Part shown: positions 46,131 through 55,615 of the stretch, piece by piece
How positions within the stretch are numbered: the first letter of the stretch is position 1
How the letters are laid out: each line of letters opens with the position of its first letter
Assembly (NCBI RefSeq): GCF_902859805.1
Contig: NZ_CADIKC010000001.1
Location: 1,426,001-1,490,000, forward strand
DNA: 64,000 nucleotides
Direction of reading: 5' to 3'
Source: Paraburkholderia sediminicola
GTDB taxonomy: Bacteria > Pseudomonadota > Gammaproteobacteria > Burkholderiales > Burkholderiaceae
The notes under the pieces: model-generated
What the model saw: the letters and a program-made list of their open reading frames with translations, nothing else
Databases searched by the model: none
What the model was told of the DNA's origin: nothing
Position numbers and translations under genes: made by a program

Positions 46131-48179
46131 TTACATCCCGACCGCGACGCGCGTCAGCCCGTTGCGTTTCAGATGACGGAAACGCGCCAGCGCCCACAAC
46201 GGGAAGAACTTGCGATAGCCGTGGTAGCGCAGATAGAACACGCGCGGGAAGCCGGTCGCCGTGAAGCGCGTTTCGTCCCACAGGCCGTGCTCGCGTTGTT
46301 CGCGCTGCAAATACTCGACGCCGCGCGCCACCGCCTCGTGATTCACCTCGCCGGCCGCCATCAGGCCCATCAGCGCCCACGCGGTTTGCGAAGCCGTGCT
46401 CGGCGCGCGCTCGTAGCCGTGATAGTCGAGCTTGTAGCTCTCGCCGCCCTCGCCCCAACCGCCGTCTTCGTTCTGGATCGACAGGAGCCACAGCGCAGCG
46501 CGCTTCATGCGCGGATCGTCGTGCGGCAGGCCAGCGGCGTTCAGCGAACACAGTGCGGTCCACGTGCCGTAGATGTAGTTCAGGCCCCAGCGGCCGTACC
46601 AGCTGCCGTCCGATTCCTGTTCCTTCAGCATGTAGTCGAACGCGCGCTGCGCCGGTTCGCTGCCCTGCGGAAATTCGCCGAGTTGCGCAAGCATCGACAG
46701 GCAGCGGCCGGACACGTCCGCGGTCGGCGGATCGAGCAAGGCGCCGTGGTCGGAGAACGGAATGTTGTTCAGGTAGTACTGCGTGTTTTCCGGTTCGAAC
46801 GCGCCCCAGCCGCCGTCGCTGCTTTGCATGCCGACCACCCATTCGCGCGCCCGTGCAATGGCTTCGCGGTCTACGTCCGATTGCGTCAGTGCCGCCGAGC
46901 GTTGCATCGCCATCGCCACCACCGCCGTATCGTCGACGTCCGGATAGTGCGCGTTGTTGTACTGGAACGCCCAGCCGCCAGGACGCACATTCGGACGGCG
47001 CGAGATCCAGTCGCCGCGCACGTCGAGAATCTGCAGCGGACGCAACCAGGCGAGCCCGCGTTCAGCCGCCTGTTCGGCACGCGCTTCGCCGGTCTCGAGC
47101 AACGCATGCGCCACAAGCGAGGTGTCCCACACCGGCGACAGGCATGGCTGGCAATATGCTTCGTCATCCTTGATGACAAGCAGCTTTTCGATCGACTGAC
47201 GGGCGATGGCGCGGTTCGGATGATCAGCCGGATAGCCGAGCACGTCGTACATCATCACCGAGTTGGCCATCGCCGGGAAAATCGCGCCGAGGCCGTCTTC
47301 GCCGTTCAGCCGTTCGTCGACGAAGCGCACCGCCTCGCGCACCGAACGCTCGCGCGTCGCCTTCGGGAACAAGCCGTCGACCATGCGCAGCATCACGTCC
47401 ACGCCGCGGAAGAAACGGAACCAGCCGAGGTGCTGATGCGGCGCCCGGTCGCGCATGCCGGTATTCACCGGCGCGCCGCGGAACAGCTCGTCGATCCGCA
47501 CACGGCGCGGATTGCGCGCCACCGGCCGCTTCGCGTTCAGCACCAGCAACGGCACGATCACGGTACGCGCCCAGTACGACACCTTCGACAGATGAAACGG
47601 GAACCACTGCGGCAACAGCATGATTTCCACGGGCATCATCGGCACGGCACGCCACGACACCACGCCGAACAGCGCGAGCAGAATCCGCGTGAACACGTTC
47701 ACCGTCTCCGCGCCGCCGTTCGCCAGAATCGCTTCGCGCGCACGCACCATGTGGTCGGCGTCCGGCGAGTCGCCGATCATCTTCAGTGCGAAGTACGCCT
47801 TGACGCTCGCGCTGATGTCGAGCGCGCCGTCGGTGAAGAGCGGCCAGCCACCGTCCGCCAACTGGATGCGGCGCAGATAGCGGCCGATCTTCTGCTCCAG
47901 TTCCACGTTCGGCGTTTCGCCGAGATAGTGGACCAGCAGCACGTATTCGGCGGGAATCGTCGCGTCGGCTTCGAGTTCATAGACCCAGTGACCGTCCGCT
48001 TTCTGCGCGCCGAGGATGGCGTCGGTGGCGCGCGTGATCGCGGCGTCGAGCGACGTTGTGGACGCTTGCGGCGCTGCATCGGGTGCAGCGCTCGACTCCG
48101 CGTTTGGCACATTCAGCGCCGCTTCGGCGATTTCGGGCAGGACGGCGTCCAGCGGCTGGGCTTGAGATAAGTCGTTCAT
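46131..48179 (-). CDS. shc: Squalene-hopene cyclase (HpnF)
   Basis: A 682-residue monotopic membrane cyclase that folds squalene into hopene and diplopterol. The catalytic acid motif DVDDTA lies at residues 414-419. Several QW repeats are present, for example QSSDGGWGAF and QNEDGGWGEG. A 40-residue Ala-rich N-terminal extension precedes the first barrel. The length matches bacterial cyclases. Its ATG overlaps the hpnE stop (ATGA), and it is followed directly by hpnG. Confidence 0.95.
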   Translation of the reverse strand: MNDLSQAQPLDAVLPEIAEAALNVPNAESSAAPDAAPQASTTSLDAAITRATDAILGAQKADGHWVYELEADATIPAEYVLLVHYLGETPNVELEQKIGRYLRRIQLADGGWPLFTDGALDISASVKAYFALKMIGDSPDADHMVRAREAILANGGAETVNVFTRILLALFGVVSWRAVPMMPVEIMLLPQWFPFHLSKVSYWARTVIVPLLVLNAKRPVARNPRRVRIDELFRGAPVNTGMRDRAPHQHLGWFRFFRGVDVMLRMVDGLFPKATRERSVREAVRFVDERLNGEDGLGAIFPAMANSVMMYDVLGYPADHPNRAIARQSIEKLLVIKDDEAYCQPCLSPVWDTSLVAHALLETGEARAEQAAERGLAWLRPLQILDVRGDWISRRPNVRPGGWAFQYNNAHYPDVDDTAVVAMAMQRSAALTQSDVDREAIARAREWVVGMQSSDGGWGAFEPENTQYYLNNIPFSDHGALLDPPTADVSGRCLSMLAQLGEFPQGSEPAQRAFDYMLKEQESDGSWYGRWGLNYIYGTWTALCSLNAAGLPHDDPRMKRAALWLLSIQNEDGGWGEGGESYKLDYHGYERAPSTASQTAWALMGLMAAGEVNHEAVARGVEYLQREQREHGLWDETRFTATGFPRVFYLRYHGYRKFFPLWALARFRHLKRNGLTRVAVGM

Positions 48180-49453
48180 CGGCGTTCCATCGGTTGATTC
48201 AGCAGCGTGTCCGCGGCCTTCTGGCCGGAGCGGATCGCCCCTTCAATCGTCGCGGGCAGGCCGGTGGCCGTCCAGTCGCCCGCGAGCATCAAATTGTTCC
48301 AGCGAGTGCGCGTGCCAGGGCGCAGCATTTCCTGATCCGGCACGGCAGCAAACGTCGCGCGTTTTTCCACCACGACCTGCCAGGCGGGCATCGGCTCGGC
48401 CGGCACGTTGGCAGCCTGAGCCACTTCGGCCCAGATGGTTTTCGCCAGCGCTTCATGCGGCGTGTCGAGCAAGCGCTCAGCGGCGTTGACCGTGACCGAC
48501 ATGCGGCCCTCGAAGGCAAAAAGCCAATCGGCCGTCGCATTCAGCAGCCCCGTGATCGGCGCCATGCCGAACGGCGGCTCGACCGCGAAATGCACGTTGA
48601 GGGTCGCGGTGAAGCGATTCGGCGAGCGCAAGCGAGGTACGAGCGTCTGTGCGATGTCTGGCGGCACTGCGAGCACCACGGCCTGATTGACCTCGATCGC
48701 GATGCTTTCGTCCGCGAAATTCAGTGCTGAGACGCGGCCGGGGCCGGCGCCGGTGCCGGCAAACACGATGTCCGTCAGGCGCGACCCGAGCCGGATTGCC
48801 GCGCCGCCATGCTGCAACAGACGCAGCGCCGGGTCGACAAAGGCGCTGCCCAGACCGTTCTTTGCCACCAGCGGCCGGCACGCGAGGCCACCGGCGACCA
48901 ACGTCTCCCTGAGCATCGCGGCCGTGAGCTCCGCCGACGCTTCACGCGGCTCGACATTGAGCATCGCGAGAAACAGCGGCCGCAGCAGACGGTCCCACAG
49001 CGGGCCATTGCAGCGCATGGTTTGCGCCACACTGCGCCCGGGTTTGGCGAACAGCAGCGGCACGACCGCCAGATAGTCACTCGGCCCGGTGTTCGGCACA
49101 CGCGCGTTCGGGTCGAATATCCACCAGGGCAGGCGGCCCGGCGACATGCGCACGGTCCAGCGCGCCCGCGTCGCCATATCCATGAATGGATACTCAGGCT
49201 GAGCCGGGCCCACCAGTTCGTCGGCGGCGCCGATCGCGCGTACGTAGTTGAGCGTGGCGTAATTGCCCGACAACATCATGTGATTGCCGCTGTCGATGGT
49301 GGCGCCCAGCTTGGAGTCGTAATACGACCGGCAACGGCCACCCGCCTGCGACGCCGCTTCATGCAACACGACTTGTGCGCCGCGGCGCTGCAATTGCACC
49401 GCCGCGGCCAGGCCGGCGAGGCCGGCGCCGATCACATGGATGAGCTTTGGCAT
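48176..49453 (-). CDS. hpnE: Hydroxysqualene dehydroxylase HpnE
   Basis: A 425-residue FAD amine-oxidase-like enzyme with HVIGAGLAGLAAA for FAD at the N terminus and the GGRCRSYYD segment. The C terminus reads MLAGDWTATGLPATIEGAIRSG, typical of phytoene-desaturase relatives. HpnE reduces hydroxysqualene to squalene. It sits 4 bases after hpnD and overlaps hpnF by 4 bases, placing the whole squalene branch in one transcript with the cyclase. Confidence 0.92.
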   Translation of the reverse strand: MPKLIHVIGAGLAGLAAAVQLQRRGAQVVLHEAASQAGGRCRSYYDSKLGATIDSGNHMMLSGNYATLNYVRAIGAADELVGPAQPEYPFMDMATRARWTVRMSPGRLPWWIFDPNARVPNTGPSDYLAVVPLLFAKPGRSVAQTMRCNGPLWDRLLRPLFLAMLNVEPREASAELTAAMLRETLVAGGLACRPLVAKNGLGSAFVDPALRLLQHGGAAIRLGSRLTDIVFAGTGAGPGRVSALNFADESIAIEVNQAVVLAVPPDIAQTLVPRLRSPNRFTATLNVHFAVEPPFGMAPITGLLNATADWLFAFEGRMSVTVNAAERLLDTPHEALAKTIWAEVAQAANVPAEPMPAWQVVVEKRATFAAVPDQEMLRPGTRTRWNNLMLAGDWTATGLPATIEGAIRSGQKAADTLLNQPMERR

Positions 49454-49457
49454 CAGC

Positions 49458-50306
49458 TCAGAAGAGCGCGTAACGCGCGACGATCCACAGCATGCGCAGT
49501 TTCGGCTTGCTGACCTTCGTACGCGGAATGTCGAAGCCGCGTTCGAGCGTGCGTTCGAGCAGCACGCGATAAACGCCCGACATGATGCGCGGTGCGCGTA
49601 CGTGGCTGCGCGGCTCGCGGTCCATGATCGCGTCGGAGGCGGCGAAATGCTCCTTGGCGCGCTCGGCGAGCGTCGCGCAGACGCGCGGCAACGACGGATC
49701 GTCGGCGATCTGGGTCGGGCTCGTCACGGCAATACCTTCGCGCGCCAGCAATTCGTGCGGGAGGTAGCAGCGGTTGATGCCGGCGTCTTCGTCGATATCG
49801 CGCAGGATGTTGGTCAGTTGCAGTGCGCGCCCCAGATGGTGCGCCAGCAAACGGCCCGGCTCATCCTGCATCCCGAATATCCTCACCGATAGACGGCCCG
49901 CGGCACTCGCGACGCGGTCGCAGTACAGGTCGAGCGTGGCTTCGTCGGGCGCGCAGATGTCGGCGGCGGCATCCATCGCCATGCCGTCGATCATCGCGTA
50001 AAAATCTTCGCGTTGCAGATGAAACGTATGAATGTGCCGCGTCAGCGCGCGCAAGGACGCGCGCGGTGCGCCGGCGTAGCACGCGTCGATATCGGCACGC
50101 CAGCGCTCGAGCGCGGCGGCGCGTTCGGCGCGTGGCATGTCGCTGTCGGCGATATCGTCGACAGCGCGGCAGAAAGCGTAGACCTGATACATCGCGTCGC
50201 GCTGCGCGGCCGGCAGGATGCGCATTGCGAGATAGAACGAGCTGCCGGACGTAGCGGCAGCGGCGTCGATTTCTGTATCGTCCACGACAAGATTGGAAAC
50301 AGCCAA
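49458..50306 (-). CDS. hpnD: Presqualene diphosphate synthase HpnD
   Basis: A 282-residue squalene/phytoene-synthase-fold enzyme that condenses two farnesyl diphosphates to presqualene diphosphate. Both Asp motifs are intact: CRAVDDIADSD and NILRDIDEDAG, the latter followed by NRCYLPHELL. No ATG is available before the conserved SGSSFYLAM segment. TTG 50306 with a GCGGAGATCG site is the best start; another TTG at 50345 would add 13 residues. It is the first gene of hpnDEFG. Confidence 0.87.
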   Translation of the reverse strand: MAVSNLVVDDTEIDAAAATSGSSFYLAMRILPAAQRDAMYQVYAFCRAVDDIADSDMPRAERAAALERWRADIDACYAGAPRASLRALTRHIHTFHLQREDFYAMIDGMAMDAAADICAPDEATLDLYCDRVASAAGRLSVRIFGMQDEPGRLLAHHLGRALQLTNILRDIDEDAGINRCYLPHELLAREGIAVTSPTQIADDPSLPRVCATLAERAKEHFAASDAIMDREPRSHVRAPRIMSGVYRVLLERTLERGFDIPRTKVSKPKLRMLWIVARYALF

Positions 50307-50513
50307 GACGATCTCCGCTGGAGGCGCCCGCTGAAAGGCGTTCAAGAAATTTGGTGTTTACTGCAGGGCAAACGGTCCGCGCGCGCGGACACGCGCGAAA
50401 CACCCGGCTGGGATGCCGGAAACGGCGAAAAGTATAACAACCTTTGTGAGATGCCGCAGTTTAGGGGTGAATAAGGGGCCGGATTGAGGGGAGTAGCGCT
50501 TCGCGAGAAACGC

Positions 50514-51452
50514 TCAGGTAAACGCCACCGAGCGGTTGCGCCCCTGCCGCTTGGCGCTATACAGCGCCGCGTCGGCCTCATTGATGAGCACGTCATACGC
50601 CGGCACGCCCAGCCGCGCCGCCGCGCCGCCGACGCTGGCCGTCACCGGCACGCTCGTGCCCTGCACGTCGACCGGCGTGTCGGCGATCGTGCAGCGAATT
50701 TTCTCCGCGACCCGCATGGCGTCTTCGAGCGGCGTACACGGCAACAGCAAGGCAAATTCCTCGCCACCGAAACGCCCGAAGGTATCCTGCGCCCGCACCA
50801 CCTCGGCGACCCGCTGCGCCATCACGCGCAACACCGTATCGCCCACGCCATGGCCGAACTGGTCGTTGATTTTCTTGAAGTGATCGAGATCGAACAGCAG
50901 CACGGACATCTCGCCGCCGTAGCGCTGCCAGCGCGTGAATTCGTCGCGCAGGCGGGCTTCGAAGTAACGCCGGTTGGCGATGCCCGTCAGGCCGTCGCGG
51001 TCCGCGTATTCCTGCAGCTTGGCGACCGCCTCTTCACGCTCGCGCTGCACGATGCTGACATGCGTGACGTCCGAGATAGTGACGCACACGGCCACCACTT
51101 CGCGATCCCGCGTGAGCGGCATGAAGGTGCAGTCCTGCTGCATGAAATCGACGCCGCCGGTAATCGGCCGGTCGTGATCGAACTTGAAGAGGTACGGGCG
51201 CTGTTCCCACGAACTGAACGCGAAACTGCCGAGCTGAAACACGCTTTCGATCTTGCGCGACAGCCACACGCGCGGCAATTCCGGAAAGTGCGTGAAGAGC
51301 GATTTGCCGACCACCTGCTCCGGCGTCAAGCCGCTGTGGTCCTGCATGAAGCGATTCCACATCAATACGGTCATGTTGCGATCGAGCACGAAAATGCCGA
51401 AACCGACACGTTCGACCACCAGATCGCTCAACGACTCCGCGGACACATTCAT
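50514..51452 (-). CDS. PAS-GGDEF diguanylate cyclase
   Basis: A 312-residue cytoplasmic protein with an N-terminal PAS domain (about 10-125; GFGIFVLDRNMTVLMWNRF) and a C-terminal GGDEF domain (about 150-310). The active site is GGEEF, and an RAQD inhibitory site sits five residues before it, so product inhibition by c-di-GMP is expected. DRDGLTGIANRRYF marks the domain start. It overlaps the CheC-like gene by ATGA, so c-di-GMP output is tied to that module. Confidence 0.9.
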   Translation of the reverse strand: MNVSAESLSDLVVERVGFGIFVLDRNMTVLMWNRFMQDHSGLTPEQVVGKSLFTHFPELPRVWLSRKIESVFQLGSFAFSSWEQRPYLFKFDHDRPITGGVDFMQQDCTFMPLTRDREVVAVCVTISDVTHVSIVQREREEAVAKLQEYADRDGLTGIANRRYFEARLRDEFTRWQRYGGEMSVLLFDLDHFKKINDQFGHGVGDTVLRVMAQRVAEVVRAQDTFGRFGGEEFALLLPCTPLEDAMRVAEKIRCTIADTPVDVQGTSVPVTASVGGAAARLGVPAYDVLINEADAALYSAKRQGRNRSVAFT

Positions 51453-52072
51453 AAGCTGGACAACAGCTCGTCGAGCGCCTCATTCATATGGCGGATCGAC
51501 TCTTCGGCCATCAGCATCACGAGGTGCGCGCGGAAACTCTGGTCTTCGAGCGCGAAATTGACTTCCACCAGCAGCGCGACTTCCCATTGCAGCACGCCGG
51601 GCTGGAACACTTCGTCGAGCGTCATCGCCTCACCGAGCAGGCCCGGCGCGGAAAAGACCGGCGTGCGGCCGAGCTGGTCGAGAATGCACGAGACACACGC
51701 ACCCGTCAGCACGTTCGCGACGTCGAACACGAATTCCTGCTGGCTTACCGCCTCATAGCTCGAGCGCGAATACGGGTCGCTCACCAGCGAACACAACTGG
51801 TCGATGCTGTCGCTGCGGCAGATCACCAGCGCTTCGCCCTTGATGTCGGAGCGAAAGCCCTGGCGCACCGCGCTCACCGTGTCCTCGATCCCGGTCATCT
51901 CGCGCAGCGCCTCAGCCGCCTCGCTCACCGCCACCACCTTCACGCGCGGCACCGACAATTCGATGAACGCATCGAGCAGGCTCGCGAGACGCGTCGCGGC
52001 CTGGCCCATCGCCAGATTGGCGACCTCTTGCAGCGCGTCGCGCCGGTCTTCGGTGAGGACTGGCTCAGACAT
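51449..52072 (-). CDS. CheC-like phosphatase
   Basis: A 207-residue protein with two CheC-type phosphatase segments: LQEVANLAMGQAATRLASLL near the N terminus and FVFDVANVLTGACVSCI in the middle, each bearing the Glu/Asp and Asn positions of the family. CheC proteins dephosphorylate CheY-like receivers. The upstream REC gene overlaps it by 8 bases and is the obvious substrate. There are no other chemotaxis genes nearby, so this looks like a dedicated signal-off switch. Confidence 0.85.
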   Translation of the reverse strand: MSEPVLTEDRRDALQEVANLAMGQAATRLASLLDAFIELSVPRVKVVAVSEAAEALREMTGIEDTVSAVRQGFRSDIKGEALVICRSDSIDQLCSLVSDPYSRSSYEAVSQQEFVFDVANVLTGACVSCILDQLGRTPVFSAPGLLGEAMTLDEVFQPGVLQWEVALLVEVNFALEDQSFRAHLVMLMAEESIRHMNEALDELLSSL

Positions 52073-52433
52073 ACAACCCGTACTCCTTGAGGATGGGTAG
52101 TACCGCCTCGGGCGTCACGGGCTTGGCGATGAATGCGGCGGCGCCGAGCGCGCGCACGCGCGACTGGGCCATCGGCTGGACATCGGCGGAGACGACAATG
52201 ACGAAGGTATTCAGATCCTCATGCTGCAATGCTTCCAGCACCTGATAGCCGGTCATGTCCGGCATTGTCAGGTCGAGGAACATCACCGACGCCTTGCCTT
52301 CCCGATACAGGCCGAGCGCTTCGCGCCCGTTCGTCGCGTAGGAGACGTCGACATCCCAGTCCGGCGGCAATGCCTTGGTGAGCACCTTGCGGGCAAGCAA
52401 TGAATCGTCGGCGATCACAATGGGCAAAGGCAT
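52065..52433 (-). CDS. Single-domain response regulator (CheY-like)
   Basis: A 122-residue receiver domain. It has the acidic pocket ADDS near residue 9, the phospho-acceptor Asp54 in FLDLTMPDM, the conserved Ser in VIVVSAD and the Lys in FIAKPVTPE. There is no output domain. It should relay phosphate from a kinase, probably the hybrid histidine kinase encoded divergently at 53111-55399, to the CheC and GGDEF partners. ATG 52433 opens the domain directly; longer forms lack homology. Confidence 0.88.
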   Translation of the reverse strand: MPLPIVIADDSLLARKVLTKALPPDWDVDVSYATNGREALGLYREGKASVMFLDLTMPDMTGYQVLEALQHEDLNTFVIVVSADVQPMAQSRVRALGAAAFIAKPVTPEAVLPILKEYGLYV

Positions 52434-53110
52434 GGGCGGGTCGGTAAGCGGAATTAGCTCTTGCGCGTTAACGGCGGGTAGAGGTGATTTCTTTAGCGTG
52501 CGGTCTGTCGACCGGCGCTCAAACGGGCTGAAGCTTGCGAGAATGAAGCTTGCAAACGAGCGGGGTGCGCGCACAGCGAGGCGCTTGTGACGGAAGCCGT
52601 GGGCGCGCATGGATGCGCGCGGGCACGGTGGACGACGGCTATGACCGGCATGTTCGAGCCTACCCCGTAGATGAATCCGCGCGGCTCAACGGATCGGGCT
52701 GGTCCCTTGCCGCGCGGCTGTTTCCGCGAGCGCCTTCGGTCACGCGTTGTGCGCGTTGCCTGGCGGTCCTCGCGGCAGATGCATCCGAACATGGCGGACG
52801 CATTATTTGTGATGGCATCGATTCTCGAAGCAAATTGACGGAAAGGCAACTCGCCAATTTCGCTTTGATTAAAGAGATTTTCCCATTAAGTACTATTTTT
52901 GAAAATATTTCGGTAGATTTGGAAGGCTTTATTTTACATTTATACTTTTGTGTACGTTTGCGCTGCTCGATTTGTCACTGATTCAAACGGCCGACAAATC
53001 GGCGGCCGACCATTTGTCACAGTAACCAGTACGGCTGCTACATGTCTATGCTTTTCGTATGACGCCGACTCCCGGCCTTTTCGTCCAGAACGACCTTAGC
53101 GTTACCGACC
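52434..53110. other. 677-base divergent region with an A/T-rich core
   Basis: No supportable gene. Roughly 52840-52975 is strikingly A/T-rich for this genome, with runs such as TATTTTTGAAAATATTT, and lies 140-270 bases before the histidine kinase start. Open frames across it lack ribosome sites and known domains. It likely carries the promoters for the two divergent signalling units and may be a target of nucleoid proteins. Confidence 0.5.
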
Positions 53111-55399
53111 ATGACATCAGAACGGTTCGACCCGCCTGAAGCGAGCCGCCCACCCGCTAGCCACCAGGACGAGGCGCGGTTTCCGGCCGTACCGGAACAG
53201 AATTTCCACGTCCGGCGCATCACGCTGATCGCGCTTCTGGTCGCCGCCATCGTGCTGCCGTGCGTGTACGTCGCCGCGATGGCGTTCAGCGATCTGCGCG
53301 CGCGCATGGCCGACGCGACCAACGTGACGCTGCGCACCGTGCGCGTGGCGGAAGAACACGCGCTCAAAGTGTTCGACATGAACGAGACGCTCGACTCGCG
53401 CATTGTCGATCTGACGCAAGGTCTGGACGACACCGGCATCCGCGCTCAGGAAGGCGAGATTCACGAGAAGCTGCGCACCATGGGCGGCGGCTATCCCCAG
53501 GTGGCGGCCGTCTCGATCTTCGGCCGTGAAGGGGATCTGCTCGCCACCAGCCGTTTCTATCCTGCGCCGGAGTTGTCGATTGCCGACCGCGACGATTTCA
53601 CCGGCATTCGCGACGGCAAGGGTCTCGAGCATGTCTCGAAGGTCATGACGGGACATGTTGTGGGCGAACAGGTATTCAACACGGGCGTGGAGCGGCTCGC
53701 CGCCGACGGCTCGTTTGCGGGAGTGGTCTCGGTCGCCCTGCGGCCCAGCTATTTCGATGCGTTCTACCGCGAATTGCTCGGCGGCAGCGACACCACGCCG
53801 ATGATCATGAGCCTCGTGCGCACCGACGGCGCTATCCTCGCGCACTATCCGCGCCGCCCGCGCGAGCCGCAGGCCATGGCGCCGCATTCGCCACTGGCCG
53901 AAGCACTGGCGCAAGGGCGGCGAGCCGGCGTCGTACGCATGCATTCCGACATTGACGACGACAACGAGATCCTCGCGTTCCGGCGCATCGGCGCCTATCC
54001 GGTCTACGCGTTGTGCGGCTATCGCACCTCGGCGATCTGGGCCGCGTGGTATCGGCACCTGAGCGTACTGATTCTGTCGATGTTCACGCCATCCATCGTG
54101 CTGTGGTGCGTGATCTGGCTGTCGCTGCGGCGCCTCAGCGCCGAAGAGGAGGCGTGGGAGCGCTGGCAGGCGGAGGCCTCGATGCGCCGCTCGATCGAAT
54201 CCGCGTATCGTCAATCGCGCAAGATGGAGGCGCTCGGCAATCTGGTCGGCAGCGTGGCGCACGATTTCAACAACCTGCTGATGATCGTCTCGGCCAATGT
54301 GCAGATCGCCCGGCGGCGCGGCGCGCCGGGGCTCGACCGCGAATTGTCGGCGATGGAGCGGGCGCTCAAGGGCGGCCAGTCGCTCACCCGGCAATTGCTC
54401 GGCGTCGCGCGCAAGCAGCCGTTGCGCAACGAGACGCTGGCGCTCGAGCGTTGGCTTCCGGCGTGCCGCGAACTGCTACGCGCATCGCTCGGCGCGAAGA
54501 TTTCGCTGGTGATGGATATCGGCGTCGATATCTGGCCCATGCGGGTCGACGTCGCCGAGCTCGAACTGGCGCTGATCAACATCGCGGTGAACGCGCGCGA
54601 CGCCATGCCCAACGGCGGCCGCTTCACGGTTCGAGCCGCCAATATCAACTTCCGCCGCCAGGACGGCTTTCCGCTGACCGGCGATTTCGTGCAACTGTCG
54701 CTTGAAGACACCGGTGGCGGCATGCCGCCTGAAGTGCTTGCGCGCGCCTTCGAACCGCTTTTCACCACGAAGCCGAAAGGCATGGGCACCGGTCTCGGCC
54801 TGCCGCAGGTTTTCGCCTTCTGCGAGCGCTCCGGCGGGCTTGCCGCGATTGACAGCGCAATCGGCGCAGGCACCTCGGTGCGCCTCTATCTGCCGCGCGC
54901 CACAGCCGCCCCCGAGGCCGAACCGCCGGTTGAAACGGGCGTCGAGGAAAGCGGCGCGCCGCAGGGCTTGCGCATCCTGCTGGTGGAGGACAACGACGAA
55001 GTCGCCGCCGGCACTGAGGCCCTGTTGCAGATGATGGGCCACCAGGTCACGTGTGTATTCAACGCCGATATCGCGCTTTGCCTGTTCGACGACGCCCACG
55101 CGAGGCAGGCGCGCACCGGCGAGCCGCTGCCGTTCGACCTGGTGCTGTCGGACATCCACATGCCCGGCACGATGAACGGCATCGACCTGGCCGAAGCCGT
55201 GCAGGCTTTCGACACCCGGCTGCCGGTCATTCTGGTCACCGGTTATGCGGAAGAACTCGACCGTGCACGGCATGTGAACGTACGGGTGCTGTCCAAACCC
55301 TTCGATATCGCGTTGCTGGAAGAGCTCCTGCAAGCAATTCAGCGCGAACTGGCGCAAACGGGCGCTGATCCGGCTGCGGCGGCCCATCCGGCCGACTAA
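53111..55399 (+). CDS. Hybrid sensor histidine kinase with C-terminal receiver
   Basis: A 762-residue membrane kinase. TM1 is about residues 36-60 and TM2 about 315-340, with a periplasmic dCache-like sensor between them. The phospho-acceptor motif is SVAHDFNNLL (His384), followed by a HATPase_c domain with NIAVNARDAMPNGG and GTGLGLPQV. A receiver domain comes last (VLSDIHMPG near residue 685 and VLSKPFD). The periplasmic sensor suggests a small extracellular ligand. It is the probable phosphate source for the divergent REC gene. Confidence 0.9.
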   Translation: MTSERFDPPEASRPPASHQDEARFPAVPEQNFHVRRITLIALLVAAIVLPCVYVAAMAFSDLRARMADATNVTLRTVRVAEEHALKVFDMNETLDSRIVDLTQGLDDTGIRAQEGEIHEKLRTMGGGYPQVAAVSIFGREGDLLATSRFYPAPELSIADRDDFTGIRDGKGLEHVSKVMTGHVVGEQVFNTGVERLAADGSFAGVVSVALRPSYFDAFYRELLGGSDTTPMIMSLVRTDGAILAHYPRRPREPQAMAPHSPLAEALAQGRRAGVVRMHSDIDDDNEILAFRRIGAYPVYALCGYRTSAIWAAWYRHLSVLILSMFTPSIVLWCVIWLSLRRLSAEEEAWERWQAEASMRRSIESAYRQSRKMEALGNLVGSVAHDFNNLLMIVSANVQIARRRGAPGLDRELSAMERALKGGQSLTRQLLGVARKQPLRNETLALERWLPACRELLRASLGAKISLVMDIGVDIWPMRVDVAELELALINIAVNARDAMPNGGRFTVRAANINFRRQDGFPLTGDFVQLSLEDTGGGMPPEVLARAFEPLFTTKPKGMGTGLGLPQVFAFCERSGGLAAIDSAIGAGTSVRLYLPRATAAPEAEPPVETGVEESGAPQGLRILLVEDNDEVAAGTEALLQMMGHQVTCVFNADIALCLFDDAHARQARTGEPLPFDLVLSDIHMPGTMNGIDLAEAVQAFDTRLPVILVTGYAEELDRARHVNVRVLSKPFDIALLEELLQAIQRELAQTGADPAAAAHPAD

Positions 55400-55444
55400 C
55401 GCCGGCCTTTTCGGCGTCGCCGCCAATTACCGGCGGTTGTAAAA

Positions 55445-55470
55445 GCGCGGCAGCGAAATGCCGCGTTTCT
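55445..55470 (+). terminator. Probable terminator after the histidine kinase
   Basis: CGCGGCA and TGCCGCG pair around GCGAAA (55446-55465), followed by TTTCT. The short T run makes it a moderate candidate. Another GC stem, ACGCCG/CGGCGT, lies just before it. Confidence 0.45.
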
Positions 55471-55615
55471 ACGTGATCACATTGGCGCAAGCGGCCAGCA
55501 GCGGGCGCGCGGACACGCGGCGCCGCCCCGGCATGATCGTTGCGATCTTTTTTGGGGAAGGAGGCCGACGCGTTCTTGCGCCGTTCGATCCACCTGAAAC
55601 CGTCGGGAGACAGCC

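Noticed and set aside
46173..48170. A 665-codon plus-strand open frame opposite the squalene-hopene cyclase
   Set aside because: It is the antisense shadow of a GC-rich gene: Arg/His-rich, no motifs, while the minus strand encodes a full cyclase with DVDDTA and QW repeats.
10682..52072. Repeated 8-base start/stop overlaps (ATGNNTGA or similar) as a special regulatory signature
   Set aside because: They occur at several gene pairs (for example 10682, 14028, 15679, 19629, 52065), but this is a common coupling geometry in bacterial operons.
53117..54394. A 425-codon minus-strand frame opposite the hybrid kinase
   Set aside because: Shadow of the kinase gene; no recognisable domain or ribosome site.
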